A stretch of 64,000 nt of DNA, taken from NCBI GenBank assembly GCA_963773665.1, contig CAVZBZ010000001.1, positions 744,001 through 808,000 of the forward strand, in the 5' to 3' direction. The stretch comes from DATJLY01 sp963773665 (GTDB taxonomy: Bacteria > Pseudomonadota > Alphaproteobacteria > ATCC43930 > CGMCC-115725). How positions within the stretch are numbered: the stretch's first letter is position 1; every line of letters starts with the position of its first letter. The translations under genes were made by a program, and so were the position numbers. The notes below the pieces were generated by a model. The model was given only the letters and a program-made list of their open reading frames with translations. It was not told where the DNA came from and made no database searches. Shown here in pieces: positions 8,746 to 18,912 of this stretch.

Positions 8746-9837
8746 ATGCTGTATCACCTGCTCGCGCCGCTCGCCGACAAGTTCGAGCCGTTCAATCTGT
8801 TCCGCTATCTGACCTTCCGCTCGGGCGGCGCGGTGGTGACGTCGCTGTTCCTGAGCTTCGCGCTCGGGCCGTCCATCATCGCCTGGCTCAAGGCGAAGCA
8901 GCGCGAAGGGCCAGCCGATCCGCAGCGACGGGCCGCGAGAGCCATCTCGTCACGAAGAAGGGCACGCCGACCATGGGCGGCGTGCCTGATCCTGTTGGCG
9001 CTCATCGTCTCGACCCTGCTGTGGGCCGATCTCAGCAACGGCTATGTCTGGGTCACGCTGTTCGTCACGGTCGAGCTTCGGCCTATCGGCTTCTTCGACG
9101 ACTACCAGAAGCTGACCCGGCGCTCGTCGCGCGGCGTGTCGGGACGCATGAAGCTTCTGGCCGAGATCGCGATCGGCGCGGCGGGCGCCATCGCCATCGT
9201 GCTTCTGACGCCCGGCACGCTCGCCACCTCCTTCGCCGTGCCGTTCTTCAAGAGCGCGCTGTTCAATCTCGGCTGGCTGTTCGTGCCGGTCGCGATCGTG
9301 GTGATGACCGGCGCGTCGAACGCGGTCAACCTGACCGACGGGCTCGACGGGCTCGCGATCGTGCCGGCGATGATCGCCGCCGGATGCTTCGCGCTCATCG
9401 CCTATCTCGTCGGCAACGCGGTCTTCGCCAATTACCTGCAGATCAACCACGTCGCCGGCACCGGCGAGCTTGCGGTGTTCTGCGCGGCGATGGTGGGCTC
9501 GGCGCTGGGCTTTCTGTGGTTCAACGCGCCGCCGGCGATGGTCTTCATGGGCGATACCGGGTCGCTTGCGATCGGCGGCGCCTTGGGCGTCGTCAGCGTC
9601 ATCACCAAGCACGAGCTGGTGCTCGCCATCATCGGCGGGCTCTTCGTGCTCGAGACGGTGTCGGTGATCGTGCAGGTGGCGAGCTTCAAGCTCACCGGCA
9701 AGCGCGTCTTCCGCATGGCGCCGCTGCACCACCATTTCGAGCAGAAGGGCTGGCAGGAGCCGACCATCGTCATCCGCTTCTGGATCATCGCCTCGATCCT
9801 GGCGATCGCCGGGCTCTCGACCTTGAAGCTCAGGTAA
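8746..9837 (+). CDS. mraY: Phospho-MurNAc-pentapeptide transferase MraY, minor frame breaks
   Basis: MraY moves phospho-MurNAc-pentapeptide from UDP to undecaprenyl phosphate, making lipid I in the inner membrane. The product has about ten hydrophobic helices and the family signatures FFDDYQKLTRRSSRGVSGR, NAVNLTDGLDGLAIVPAM, VFMGDTGSLAIGGALG and PLHHHFEQKGWQEPTIV, in order. Two local compensating shifts change short stretches at 8910-8980 (the expected REGQPIR...GTPTMGG region) and at 9078; both ends are in one frame. Length is 363 residues, normal for the family. murD follows after four bases. Confidence 0.94.
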   Translation: MLYHLLAPLADKFEPFNLFRYLTFRSGGAVVTSLFLSFALGPSIIAWLKAKQREGPADPQRRAARAISSRRRARRPWAACLILLALIVSTLLWADLSNGYVWVTLFVTVELRPIGFFDDYQKLTRRSSRGVSGRMKLLAEIAIGAAGAIAIVLLTPGTLATSFAVPFFKSALFNLGWLFVPVAIVVMTGASNAVNLTDGLDGLAIVPAMIAAGCFALIAYLVGNAVFANYLQINHVAGTGELAVFCAAMVGSALGFLWFNAPPAMVFMGDTGSLAIGGALGVVSVITKHELVLAIIGGLFVLETVSVIVQVASFKLTGKRVFRMAPLHHHFEQKGWQEPTIVIRFWIIASILAIAGLSTLKLR

Positions 9838-9841
9838 GGCG

Positions 9842-11210
9842 ATGATCGAGGTCACAGGCTTCCGGAACGAAAGCGTCGCGGTGCTGGGCCTCGCGCGCTC
9901 GGGCCTCGCCGCGGCGCAGGCGTTGCAGCGGGGCGGCGCACGCGTCTTGGCCTGGGATGACGCCCAAAAACGCCGCGTCGAAGCGCAACAGGCTGGCCTT
10001 GAGCTCACCGACCTCGCCGAGGCCGATCTCAAGGGCGTGCGCGCGCTCGTGCTCTCGCCCGGCATCCCGCACTCCTTCCCGGCGCCGCATACGGTCGCGG
10101 CGCGCGCCAAGGAAGCCGGCATTCCGATCATCGGCGACATCGAGCTGCTCGCCGTGAGCCAGCTCGAGGCACGCTATCTCGGCATCACCGGCACCAACGG
10201 CAAATCGACCACCACCGCGCTCATCGGCCACATCCTGAAGGAGGCCGGCCGGCGCGTTGCCGTCGGCGGCAATATCGGCGTGCCGGCGCTGGCACTCGAA
10301 GCGCTCGGCGCGGACGGCACCTACGTGCTCGAGATGAGCTCCTATCAGCTCGAATTGACGCCCGAGCCTCGTCTTCGACGTGCGCCGTGCTGCTCAACAT
10401 CACGCCCGACCATCTCGACCGGCACGGCGGCATGGAGGGATATATCGCCGCCAAGGAGCGCATCTTCGCGCGCCAGACCGAGCGGCACTTCGCCGTCATC
10501 GGCATCGACGATGCGATCTGCCGCGGCATCGCCGGCAAGCTCCGGCGCCAGCGCGTCATTCCGATCTCGGCCGCGCGCGCGACGCCGGGCGGCGTCTCAA
10601 CATCCGAGGGCTGGCTCGTCGACGACATGGATAGCGGGGAGCGCCGCATTCTCGATCTGCGCAGGATCGAGCGGCTGCCCGGGCGGCACAATTGGCAGAA
10701 CGCGGCGGCAGCCTTCGCCGCCGTGCGCGCGCTCGGCCTTGCCGCCGAGGAAGCGGCCGCCGGCATCCGCAGCTTTGCCGGCCTCGCCCACCGCCAGGAG
10801 CAGATCGCAATCATCGACGGCGTGCGCTACGTCAACGATTCGAAGGCGACGAATGCCGATGCCGCCGGGAACGCGCTCGCCTGCTACGACAACGTTCTAC
10901 TGGATCGCGGGCGGCCAGGCGAAGGAAGGCGGCATCGCGTCGCTTGGCGTCCATTTCGCCGCGCATCCGCCAGGCCTATCTCATCGGCGCCGCGGCAGCC
11001 GAGTTCGCGGCGACGCTCGACGGCGCGGTGCCTTACGAGCGGAGCGGCACGCTCGAGCGCGCGCTGCATGCGGCGCACGAGGCGGCGCGGCCCGGCGAGA
11101 CCGTGCTGCTGTCGCCGGCCTGCGCCTCGTTCGACCAGTTCAGCGATTTCGAGGCGCGCGGCGAAGCGTTCCGGCGTCTGGTCGAAGCCTTGGCCGGAGC
11201 GCGCGCATGA
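9842..11210 (+). CDS. murD: UDP-MurNAc-L-alanine-D-glutamate ligase MurD, frame breaks
   Basis: MurD adds D-glutamate to UDP-MurNAc-L-alanine. Visible are the N-terminal Rossmann stretch VAVLGLARSGLAAAQALQRG, LSPGIPHSFPAPH, the ATP loop GITGTNGKSTTTALIGHILK, VLEMSSYQLELTPEP, LLNITPDHLDRHGGMEGYI, LPGRHNWQNAAAAFAAVRAL and YVNDSKATNADA. Frame changes lie near 10370 (CGAGCCTCGTC), 10900 and 10970. The C-terminal piece LLSPACASFDQFSDFEARG is the usual MurD ending. The stop overlaps the ftsW ATG. Confidence 0.93.
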
Positions 11211-12326
11211 ACTTCGCCCGGACCGATCAGAGCGTGATCGCGCAATGGTGGTGGACGGTCGATCGCTGGACGCTCTTGGCGCTCGCCATGCTGATCGGCT
11301 TCGGCTCGCTCATGGTGATGGCGGCGAGCCCGGCAGTTGCGGTGCGCATCGGCGCCGACAGCCTGCACTTCGTGCACCGCTATCTTCGCCTTGCTGCCGG
11401 CGACGCTTTTGACGATGTTCGTCGTGTCGCTGCAAAGCCCGCGCGGCATCCGTCGCATCGCCGCGATCGGGTTCGTCGTCTCGCTCGCGGCTCTGGCCTA
11501 TACGCTCGTCAGCGGCGTCGAGATCAAGGGCGCGCGGCGCTGGATCGAACTGCCCGGCCTTTCGATCCAGCCTTCGGAATTCGTCAAGCCGAGCTTCGCC
11601 GTGGTATCGGCGTGGCTGTTCGCGCAATACCGGCTCAATCCCGGCTTCCCCGGCCATTGGATCGCGATGGCGCTCTATGCGCTCGTGATCGCGCTCCTCA
11701 TCCGCAGCCCGATCTCGGCATGGCGGTGGTCGTCACGGCGGTCTGGTTCGCGCAGTTCTTTCTCGCGGGACTGCGGCTTTACTGGGTCGGCGGTCGGGCT
11801 CGTCTGCGGGCGCGGCAGGGCTTGTCGGCGCCTATTTCACCTTGCCGCACGTGGCCAGCCGCATCGACCGCTTCCTCGATCCGGCAAGCGGCGACAGCTA
11901 CCAGGTCGACCGCTCGATGGAGGCATTCAGCAATGGCGGATTGTGGGGCCGCGGGCCCGGCGAGGGCACGGTAAAGGAATATCTGCCCGACGCGCATGCC
12001 GATTTCGTCTTCGCGGTGGTGGGCGAGGAGCTTGGCGCTCGTCGTCTGCCTCGCCATCGTCGCGCGTGTTCGCCTTCATCGTGCTGCGCGGCTTCTCGCG
12101 GCTGCTGCAGGAAGGCAATCTGTTCGTCGTCCTCGCCGCGACCGGGCTCTTCGTCCAGTTCGGGCTGCAGGCCGTGATCAACATGGCCTCGACCCTCCAC
12201 CTCATGCCGACCAAGGGCATGACCTTGCCGTTCATCTCCTATGGCGGCTCGTCGATGCTGGCCTTGGCGCTCGGCATGGGCATGGCGCTCGCCTTGACGC
12301 GGCGGCGCTTCGGAGGCGGCGAATGA
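11207..12326 (+). CDS. ftsW: Septal peptidoglycan polymerase FtsW (SEDS), frame breaks
   Basis: FtsW is the SEDS-family glycosyltransferase that polymerises lipid II at the septum with FtsI. The product starts MNFARTDQSVIAQWWWTVDR and runs through about ten hydrophobic helices. Diagnostic pieces are GARRWIELPGLSIQPSEFVK, the periplasmic YQVDRSMEAFSNGGLWGRGP segment, and NMASTLHLMPTKGMTLPFIS followed by YGGSS near the end. Breaks lie near 11390, 11720, 11800, 12030 and 12070. It overlaps murD and murG by four bases each. Confidence 0.93.
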
Positions 12327-13463
12327 GCGCGCGCACCATCGTGCTCGCCGCGGGCGGCACCGGCGGCCACATGTTCCCGGCCGAGGCGCTTGGCGCGCGA
12401 ACTGCTCGCGCGCGGCTTCAAGGTGGCGCTCGTCACCGACCGCCGCGGCCAGGCGTTCGGCGACAAGGTGCCGGGCGTTGCCGTACACCGCATCCGCGCC
12501 GGGCGGCTCGATGCCGGGACTCGTCGGCAAGGTGACGGCGCTCGCCGACATGGCGCTCGGCACGATCGAGGCGGGACGGCTCCTGCGCGCGCTGGCGCCC
12601 TGCGGTCGCGGTCGGCTTCGGCGGCTATCCGTCGGTGCCGACCATGCTGGCGGCGGCGCGCCAGGGCATCGCCGACCGTGCTGCACGAGCAGAACGCGAT
12701 CCTCGGCCGCGCCAACCGCCTGCTTGCGCCGCGCGTCGGCGCGATCGCCACTTCGTTCGCCGAGGTCGGCAGCTTGCGCCTCGCGCGGCATGGCCGCGTT
12801 ACCGAGACCGGCAACCCGGTGCGGCCCGCGATCGTGGCCGAGCGCGCCACGCGCTATACCGCGCCGGCGCCGGACCAGCCGATCCATCTGCTCGTGATCG
12901 GCGGCAGCCAGGGCGCGCGCATCCTGAGCGCGGTCGTGCCGGCGGCGCTCGCGCGTCTTGTCGCCGGACCTCGCGCCGTCGGCTCTTCGTCATGCAGCAG
13001 GCGCGCCGCGAAGATCTGGCATCGAGTGCGCCACGCGCACGAAGCGGCCGGCATCACGGCCGAGACCGCAAGCCTTCTTCGAGGACGTGCCGGCGCGGCT
13101 TGCGCAGGCGCAACTGGTGATCTCGCGCGCCGGCGCCTCGACGCGTCGCCGAACTCACGGCGATCGGCCGGCCCGCGATCCTCGTTCCCTATCGCCACGC
13201 CGCCGACGATCACCAGAGCGCCAATGCGCGCGCGCTGGCCGCGCCGGGCGCGGCCTGGGTCATGCCGGAAAGCGGAATTCACGCCCGAGCGTCTCGCCGC
13301 CGAGTTGGCGACGCTGCTGCATGCGCCCGAGCGGCTCGCCGCCGCAGCATCGGCCGCGCATCGCATCGGCCGGCCCGATGCCGCGGCACGGCTTGCCGAT
13401 CTCGTCGCCGAAGCCGCGGGCGGCAACAACGGGCATTCGCTGCCGCGGGAGCACGCCGCATGA
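12323..13463 (+). CDS. murG: Lipid II synthase MurG (GlcNAc transferase), frame breaks
   Basis: MurG adds GlcNAc to lipid I on the inner face of the membrane. The product opens MSARTIVLAAGGTGGHMFPA, with the glycine-rich loop of GT28 enzymes, and later shows VLHEQNAILGRANRLLAPRV, ETGNPVRPAIV, LLVIGGSQGARILSAVVPAA, the region QLVISRAGAS..ELTAIGRPA, and ILVPYRHAADDHQSANARAL. Breaks occur near 12390, 12515, 12600, 12675, 12965, 13005, 13075, 13145 and 13270. The stop (TGA 13461-13463) overlaps the murC start. Confidence 0.92.
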
Positions 13464-14896
13464 GGGCGCTTCCCTCGACATCGGCACGATCCATTTCGTC
13501 GGCATCGGCGGCATCGGCATGAGCGGCATCGCCGAGATCCTGCACAATCTCGGCTACTCCGTGCAGGGCAGCGACCTCGCCGACGGCGGCAACGTGCGCC
13601 GCCTGCAGGCGCTCGGCATTCCGGTCGCGATCGGCCACCGCGCCGAGAATCTGGGCGACGGCGCAGGTCGTCGTCGTCTCGTCGGCGGTAAAGCGCGACA
13701 ATCCCGAGGTCGAAGCGGCGCGCGCGCGTCTCGTGCCGGTGGTGCGCCGCGCCGAGATGCTGGGCGAGCTGATGCGCCTCAAATGGGCGATCGCGGTCGC
13801 CGGCACGCACGGCAAGACGACGACGACCTCGCTCGTCGGCGCGCTGCTCGAGACGGCGAAGCTCGATCCGACCGTGATCAACGGCGGCATCATCAACGCC
13901 TACGGCACCAACGCGCGGCTCGGCACCGGCGACTGGATGGTGGTCGAGGCGGACGAAAGCGACGGCACCTTCGTCAAGCTGCCGGCGACCATCGCCGTCG
14001 TCACCAACATCGATCCCGAGCATCTCGACTTCTACGGCACTTTCGAGGCGGTGCAGCAGGCGTTCGAGAGCTTCGTCGCGAACATCCCGTTCTATGGCTT
14101 CGCCATCGCTGTGCATCGACCATCCGGTCGTGCAGGGCATGATCCCGCGCCTGTCCGAGCGCCGCATCGTGACCTACGGCCTCACGCCGCAGGCCGACAT
14201 CCGCGCCGTCGAGCTCGCGATGGGCCGCGACGGCGCGCGCTTCAACGTCGTGATCACCGACCGCCGCAGCCAACACGAGCCGCACGATCGAGCGGCTCTT
14301 CCTGCCGATGTTCGGCGAGCACAACGTGCAGAACTCGCTGGCGGCGGTCGCCGTCGCCGACGAGATGGGATTGGACGACGACACGGTGCGCGCCGCATTC
14401 GCCGGACTTCAAGGGCGTGCAGCCGCCGCTTCACCAAGACCGGCGAGTGGAACGGCGTCACCGTCATCGACGATTACGGCCACCATCCGGTCGAGATCGC
14501 GGCCGTGCTGCGCGCCGCGCGGGGCGCAGCATCCGGCAACGTCATCGCCGTCGTCCAGCCGCACCGCTTCACCCGCGTCGCCAACCTCTTCGCCGAGTTC
14601 TGCACCTGCTTCAACGACGCGGACACGGTGCTCGTCGCCGACATCTACCCCGCCGGCGAAGCGCCGATCGAGGGCGTCGAGCCGCGACGCGCTGGTCGCG
14701 GGCCTGCGCGCGCGCGGCCATCGCAACGCGCTGGCGCTCGCCTCGCCCACGGAGCTTGCGGCGCAGATCGCCGATCTGGCGCAGCCGGGCGACTTCGTCG
14801 TCTGCCTCGGCGCGGGCTCGATCACGCAATGGGCGCAGGCGCTGCCCGGACGAGCTCGAGCGGCTCCGGCCGACGCGGCTGGGAGCGCGCGCATGA
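13460..14896 (+). CDS. murC: UDP-MurNAc-L-alanine ligase MurC, frame breaks
   Basis: MurC attaches the first stem residue, L-alanine, to UDP-MurNAc. The start reads MRALP, then one missing C in the run at about 13472 shifts the frame into LDIGTIHFVGIGGIGMSGIA, the conserved nucleotide-binding opening. The ATP loop AVAGTHGKTTTTSLVGALLE, VVEADESDGTFVKLPATIAV and NIDPEHLDFYGTFEAVQQAF follow, then VIDDYGHHPVEIAAVLRAAR and VVQPHRFTRVANLFAEFCTC. Breaks lie near 13472, 13660, 14110, 14277, 14408, 14435, 14690 and 14850. The end overlaps murB. Confidence 0.93.
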
Positions 14897-15831
14897 TGGC
14901 GGCGGAATCGACACGCGCCCGCCTCATCGAGCGCCTGCCGCCGGTGCGCGGGCGGCTCAGCGAGAACGCGCCGCTGGCGCAGGTCACCTGGTTCCGCGTC
15001 GGCGGACCGGCCGAAGTGCTGTTCCGCCCCGCCGACGTCGACGATCTCGCGAGCTTTCTCGCGCAAAAGCCCAAGGACGTGCCGGTGACGGTGATCGGCG
15101 TCGCGTCCAATCTTCTGGTGCGCGACGGCGGCGTTGCCGGCGTCGTGGTGCGGCTCGGCCGCGGCTTCGTCGAGATCAAGACCGAAGGCAACGACCGTCG
15201 CGGCCGGCGCCGGCGCGCTCGACCTCAATGTCGCGCTCGCGTGCGGCATGGCCGGGATCGCCGGGCTCGAATTCATGTGCGGCATTCCCGGCACCGTCGG
15301 CGGCGGCCTGCGCATGAACGCCGGCGCCTATGGCAGCGAGTTCAAGGACGTGCTGATCGACGCCGTAGCGCTCGACGGTGCAGGACGCGCACCATCGGCT
15401 GTCGTCGCGCGGAGCTCGGCCTTTCCTATCGCCATTGCGACGTGCCGGAAGACTGGATCTTCGTCGCCGCGCGCTTTCGCGGCCAGATCGGCGACCGCGA
15501 CGCCATCGGCCGGCGCATGGCGGAGATCCAGGCGGCGCGCGAAGCGACCCAGCCCATTCGCGCGCGCACCGGCGGCTCGACCTTCGCCAATCCGCCCGGC
15601 GAGAAGGCGTGGGAGCTGATCGATCGCGCCGGCTGCCGCGGCTTGAGGCGCGGCGGCGCCATGGTGTCGGAGCAGCACGCCAATTTCCTCATCAACACCG
15701 GCGACGCCAGCGCCGCCGACATCGAGGGGCTGGGCGAGGAGGTGCGCCGCCGCGTCCGCGAAAAGACCGGCATCGAGCTGCGCTGGGAAATCCGCCGCAT
15801 CGGCCGGCCCTCGTCCGGAGGCGGTGCATGA
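14893..15831 (+). CDS. murB: UDP-N-acetylenolpyruvoylglucosamine reductase MurB, frame breaks
   Basis: MurB is the FAD enzyme that reduces UDP-enolpyruvyl-GlcNAc to UDP-MurNAc with NADPH. The product shows LAQVTWFRVGGPAEVLFRPA, TVIGVASNLLVRDGGVAGVV, then in a shifted frame MCGIPGTVGGGLRMNAGAYG followed by SEFKDV, and back in the first frame FRGQIGDRDAIGRRM, GGSTFANPPGEKAWELIDRA and MVSEQHANFLINTGDASAAD with the active-site Glu region. The shifted segment is about 15197-15385, bounded by one change at each side. ATG ATG at 14893/14896 offers two starts; the first overlaps the murC stop. Confidence 0.93.
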   Translation: MMAAESTRARLIERLPPVRGRLSENAPLAQVTWFRVGGPAEVLFRPADVDDLASFLAQKPKDVPVTVIGVASNLLVRDGGVAGVVVRLGRGFVEIKTEGNDRRGRRRRARPQCRARVRHGRDRRARIHVRHSRHRRRRPAHERRRLWQRVQGRADRRRSARRCRTRTIGCRRAELGLSYRHCDVPEDWIFVAARFRGQIGDRDAIGRRMAEIQAAREATQPIRARTGGSTFANPPGEKAWELIDRAGCRGLRRGGAMVSEQHANFLINTGDASAADIEGLGEEVRRRVREKTGIELRWEIRRIGRPSSGGGA

Positions 15832-16752
15832 AGAGCGTCGCCGTGCTCATGGGCGGCTGGTCGGCCGAGCGCGAGGTCTCGCTGGTCAGCGGCGCGCGAA
15901 TGCGCGCGAAGCGCTCGAGAGCCTGGGCTATCGCGTGGCGAGATCGACGTGTCGCGCGATCTGCCGGCGCTGCTTGGCGGCGCTCGCGCCGAGGCCCGAT
16001 GCGGTCTTCAACGCGCTGCACGGCCGCGGCGGCGAGGACGGCACGATCCAGGCGCGTGCTCGAGCTGCTGCGCATCCCCTATACGCATTCGGGCGTGCTT
16101 GCCTCGGCCGTGGCGATGGACAAGCCGACGGCGAAGGCGGTGTTCGCAGCGGCAGGTCTGCCGCTTGCCGAGAGCCTGGTGCTCGACCGCACGCGAACTG
16201 GCGAAGGGCGATCCGATGACGCGCCCGTTCGTGGTGAAGCCGCTCGAACGAGGGCTCGAGCGTCGGCGTGCGCATCGTGCGCTGCGGCGACAATTGGGCG
16301 GGCGAAGGCGCCGACTGGCCCTACGGCGAGCGCGTGATGGTCGAGCGCTATGTCCCCGGGCGCGAGATCACCGTCGCGGTGATGGGCGAGCGCGCCTTGG
16401 GCGCGCTCGAGATCAGGCCGGCGCAAGGCCATTTCTACGACTACACGGCGAAATACGCGCCCGGCGGCTCGGTGCACCTGATGCCGGCGCCGATCCATGC
16501 CGATGCCTATCGCGATGCGCTCGACATTGCACTGCCGCGCGCACCGCGCGCTCGGCTGCCGCGGCGTAAGCCGAAGCCGATCTGCGCTACGACGACACGG
16601 CCGGCGAGCCGGGCCGCATGGTGCTGCTCGAGGTCAACACGCAGCCCGGCATGACGCCGACGTCGCTCGTGCCCGAGATCGCGCAGCATGCGGGTATCTC
16701 GTTCGCCGAGCTGGTGCGCTGGATGATGGAGAACGCGGCATGCGATTCCTGA
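15828..16752 (+). CDS. ddl: D-alanine-D-alanine ligase Ddl, frame breaks
   Basis: Ddl makes the D-Ala-D-Ala dipeptide used by MurF. The opening KSVAVLMGGWSAEREVSLVS is the ATP-grasp ligase N-terminus. Other pieces are PDAVFNALHGRGGEDGTIQ, IPYTHSGVLASAVAMDKPTA, VMVERYVPGREITVAVMGER, ALEIRPAQGHFYDYTAKYAP and VLLEVNTQPGMTPTSLVPEI (the metal-binding ending). Breaks lie near 15905, 15940, 16058, 16200, 16245 and 16575. In the final frame the gene runs to TGA 16750-16752, so its last codons overlap the start of ftsQ by 13 bases. Confidence 0.92.
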
Positions 16753-17600
16753 GCCGCCGCGCAGCCGCCAAGGCGCCGCCACGGCAGCGGCCGGCGCACC
16801 GCCTGCGCCGCCGCGCCGCAATCGCTGGCGCGCTTGCGGTCGTGCTCGGGCTCCTGGCCGCCGGCGGGTGGTGGCTCGCGCGCGCGGGGATCGTTGCTGA
16901 GGCCATGGCCGCCGCCGACGCGCACGCCGCGCTTGCCGGCAAATCGGTCGGCTTCACAGTAGAGAACGTCTCGGTCCTGGGGCGCGAGCGCGAGGACCGG
17001 CAGACGATCCTGGCGGCGCTCGGCGTCAAGCGCGGCACACCGATCCTCGGCGTCGATCTCGCCGCCGCGAAGGCGCGGCTCGAGGCGCTGCCGTGGATCA
17101 GGAGCGCCGAGGTCGAGCGGCTGTTGCCGGACACGCTGTTCGTGCGGCTGGTCGAACGGCGGCCGCTCGCGCTGTGGCAGCGCCAGGGCAAGCTCTCGCT
17201 CGTCGCCGACGACGGCGCGGTGCTCGACGGCGAAAAGCTCGACGCCTATGGCTCTCTCGTCGTGCTCGTGGGCGACGATGCGCCAAAACTTGGCGCGGCG
17301 CTTCTCGCCATGCTGGCGAGCGAGCCCGCGCTTTACCCGCACGTGGCGGCGGCGGTGCGCGTCGGCGGACGGCGCTGGAACCTGCGGCTCGACAGCGGCA
17401 TCGACGTGGATCTCCCGGAGGACGATCCCGCCGCGGCGTGGCACCGGCTCGCCGCGCTCGACCGCGACGAGAGCCTGTTGGAGCGCAACGTCCTCGCCGT
17501 CGACATGCGGCTCCCCGACCGGCTCGTGCTGCGCCTGCCGCAGGAGCCCGCGAAGCCCGCGCCGGCGAAGAAGGGCAAGGCCGGGGGGAAGCCGACATGA
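16740..17600 (+). CDS. ftsQ: Cell division protein FtsQ
   Basis: FtsQ bridges early and late divisome proteins and binds FtsL/FtsB. The 286-residue product has an Arg-rich cytoplasmic tail, a transmembrane helix at about residues 29-47 (AGALAVVLGLLAAGGWWLAR), a POTRA domain (VGFTVENVSVLGREREDRQT and LPWIRSAEVERLLPDTLFVR) and a beta domain ending in a Pro/Lys-rich tail. It is the first gene of the cluster after ftsL with no frame break. It overlaps ddl upstream and ftsA by four bases downstream. Confidence 0.93.
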   Translation: MRFLSRRAAAKAPPRQRPAHRLRRRAAIAGALAVVLGLLAAGGWWLARAGIVAEAMAAADAHAALAGKSVGFTVENVSVLGREREDRQTILAALGVKRGTPILGVDLAAAKARLEALPWIRSAEVERLLPDTLFVRLVERRPLALWQRQGKLSLVADDGAVLDGEKLDAYGSLVVLVGDDAPKLGAALLAMLASEPALYPHVAAAVRVGGRRWNLRLDSGIDVDLPEDDPAAAWHRLAALDRDESLLERNVLAVDMRLPDRLVLRLPQEPAKPAPAKKGKAGGKPT

Positions 17601-18853
17601 AAAAACCCCTCGCCCGCACGCCTGCGAGCGGCCTCGTCGCAGCGGTCGATATCGGCACCACCAAGACGTGCTGCTTCATCGCCAAGCGCGACGGCAACGC
17701 CCCGCGCATCGTCGGCATCGGCCACCAGATCGCGCGCGGCGTGAAGAACGGCGTGATCGTCGATATCGAGGCGGCAAGCCATTCGATCGCCACATCGGTC
17801 AACGCCGCCGAGCAGATGGCCGGCGAGCAGGTCGCCGAGATTGTCGTCAACATCTCGGGCGGGTTCGGCGCCTCGCGCCTCGTCAAGGCCGAGACCGCGA
17901 TCAACGGCCGCGAGATCGCCGACCGCGACATGCGCCGCGTGCTCGAACTGGGATATCGCCTCAAGGAGCCGTCGGAGCGCACCGTGCTGCACTCCGTGCC
18001 GGTCGGATTCTCGATCGACAGCAGCCGCGGCATCCGCGATCCGCGCGGCATGTTCGGCCAGCGGCTCGCGGTCAACATGAACGTGGTGACGGCGGCCGCG
18101 TCCGGCATCCAGAACCTTACGAGCTGCATCGGCCGCTGCCATCTCGAGATCGCGGCGGTCGTGGTCAGCCCCTATGCCGCGGGGCTCGCAGCACTCGTCG
18201 AGGACGAGAGCGAGCTCGGCGTCACCGTCATCGACATGGGCGGCGGCACGACCACCATCGCCGTGTTCTTCGACGGCAATCTCGTCTTCACCGACAGCGT
18301 GCCGGTGGGCGGCGTGCACGTCACCAACGACATCGCGCGCGGCCTTTCGACGCCGATCGTGCATGCCGAGCGCATGAAGACGCTCTACGGCAGCGCCATC
18401 TCCTCGCCTTCGGACGAGCGCGAGACGATCTCGGTGCCGCAAGTGGGCGAGGACGACGACGGCAATGCCAATCACGTGCCGAAATCGCTGCTCGTCGGCA
18501 TCATCGCGCCGCGCGTCGAGGAGACGCTCGAACTGGTGCGCGACCGCATCGAGGCTTCGGGCTTCGACAAGATCGTCGGCCGGCGCATCGTCCTGACGGG
18601 CGGCGCCTCGCAGCTCCCCGGGACGCGCGAATTGGCCGCCCTCATCCTCGACAAGCAGATTCGCATCGGCAAGCCGCTCCGCATCGCGGGGCTTGCCGAG
18701 GCAACGAACGGCCCGGCCTTCGCGACGACCGCGGGGCTCGTGCATTTCGCTCTTTCCGAACGCGCGGAGATCCCGCGGCACGGTCGCGCGCTGACGGACG
18801 AGCCGGACGGCCTCTTGGGCCGGTTCGGCCACTGGATACGGGAGTACTTCTGA
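17597..18853 (+). CDS. ftsA: Cell division protein FtsA (actin-like)
   Basis: FtsA is the actin-like ATPase that tethers FtsZ filaments to the membrane. The 418-residue product has the phosphate-1 motif AAVDIGTTKTCCFIAK, the SHS2/1C region NVVTAAASGIQNLTSCI, the phosphate-2 motif VIDMGGGTTTIAVFFDGNLV and the adenosine motif IVLTGGASQLPGTRELA. The C-terminus GLLGRFGHWIREYF is an amphipathic membrane-targeting helix, as expected. The frame is intact. ftsZ follows after a 59-base gap with its own ribosome site. Confidence 0.96.
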   Translation: MKKPLARTPASGLVAAVDIGTTKTCCFIAKRDGNAPRIVGIGHQIARGVKNGVIVDIEAASHSIATSVNAAEQMAGEQVAEIVVNISGGFGASRLVKAETAINGREIADRDMRRVLELGYRLKEPSERTVLHSVPVGFSIDSSRGIRDPRGMFGQRLAVNMNVVTAAASGIQNLTSCIGRCHLEIAAVVVSPYAAGLAALVEDESELGVTVIDMGGGTTTIAVFFDGNLVFTDSVPVGGVHVTNDIARGLSTPIVHAERMKTLYGSAISSPSDERETISVPQVGEDDDGNANHVPKSLLVGIIAPRVEETLELVRDRIEASGFDKIVGRRIVLTGGASQLPGTRELAALILDKQIRIGKPLRIAGLAEATNGPAFATTAGLVHFALSERAEIPRHGRALTDEPDGLLGRFGHWIREYF

Positions 18854-18912
18854 GTGGGGACCGTGCCGCGCCGCCGGGACGGAGTTTACGCGGAGAACAT
18901 CGGAGAAAAGAG

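Noticed and set aside
2334..16752. Interpretation of the broken mur and fts genes as pseudogenes or programmed frameshifting
   Set aside because: Too many essential genes are affected with no common slippery site, and conserved residues are kept on both sides; consensus errors explain this better.
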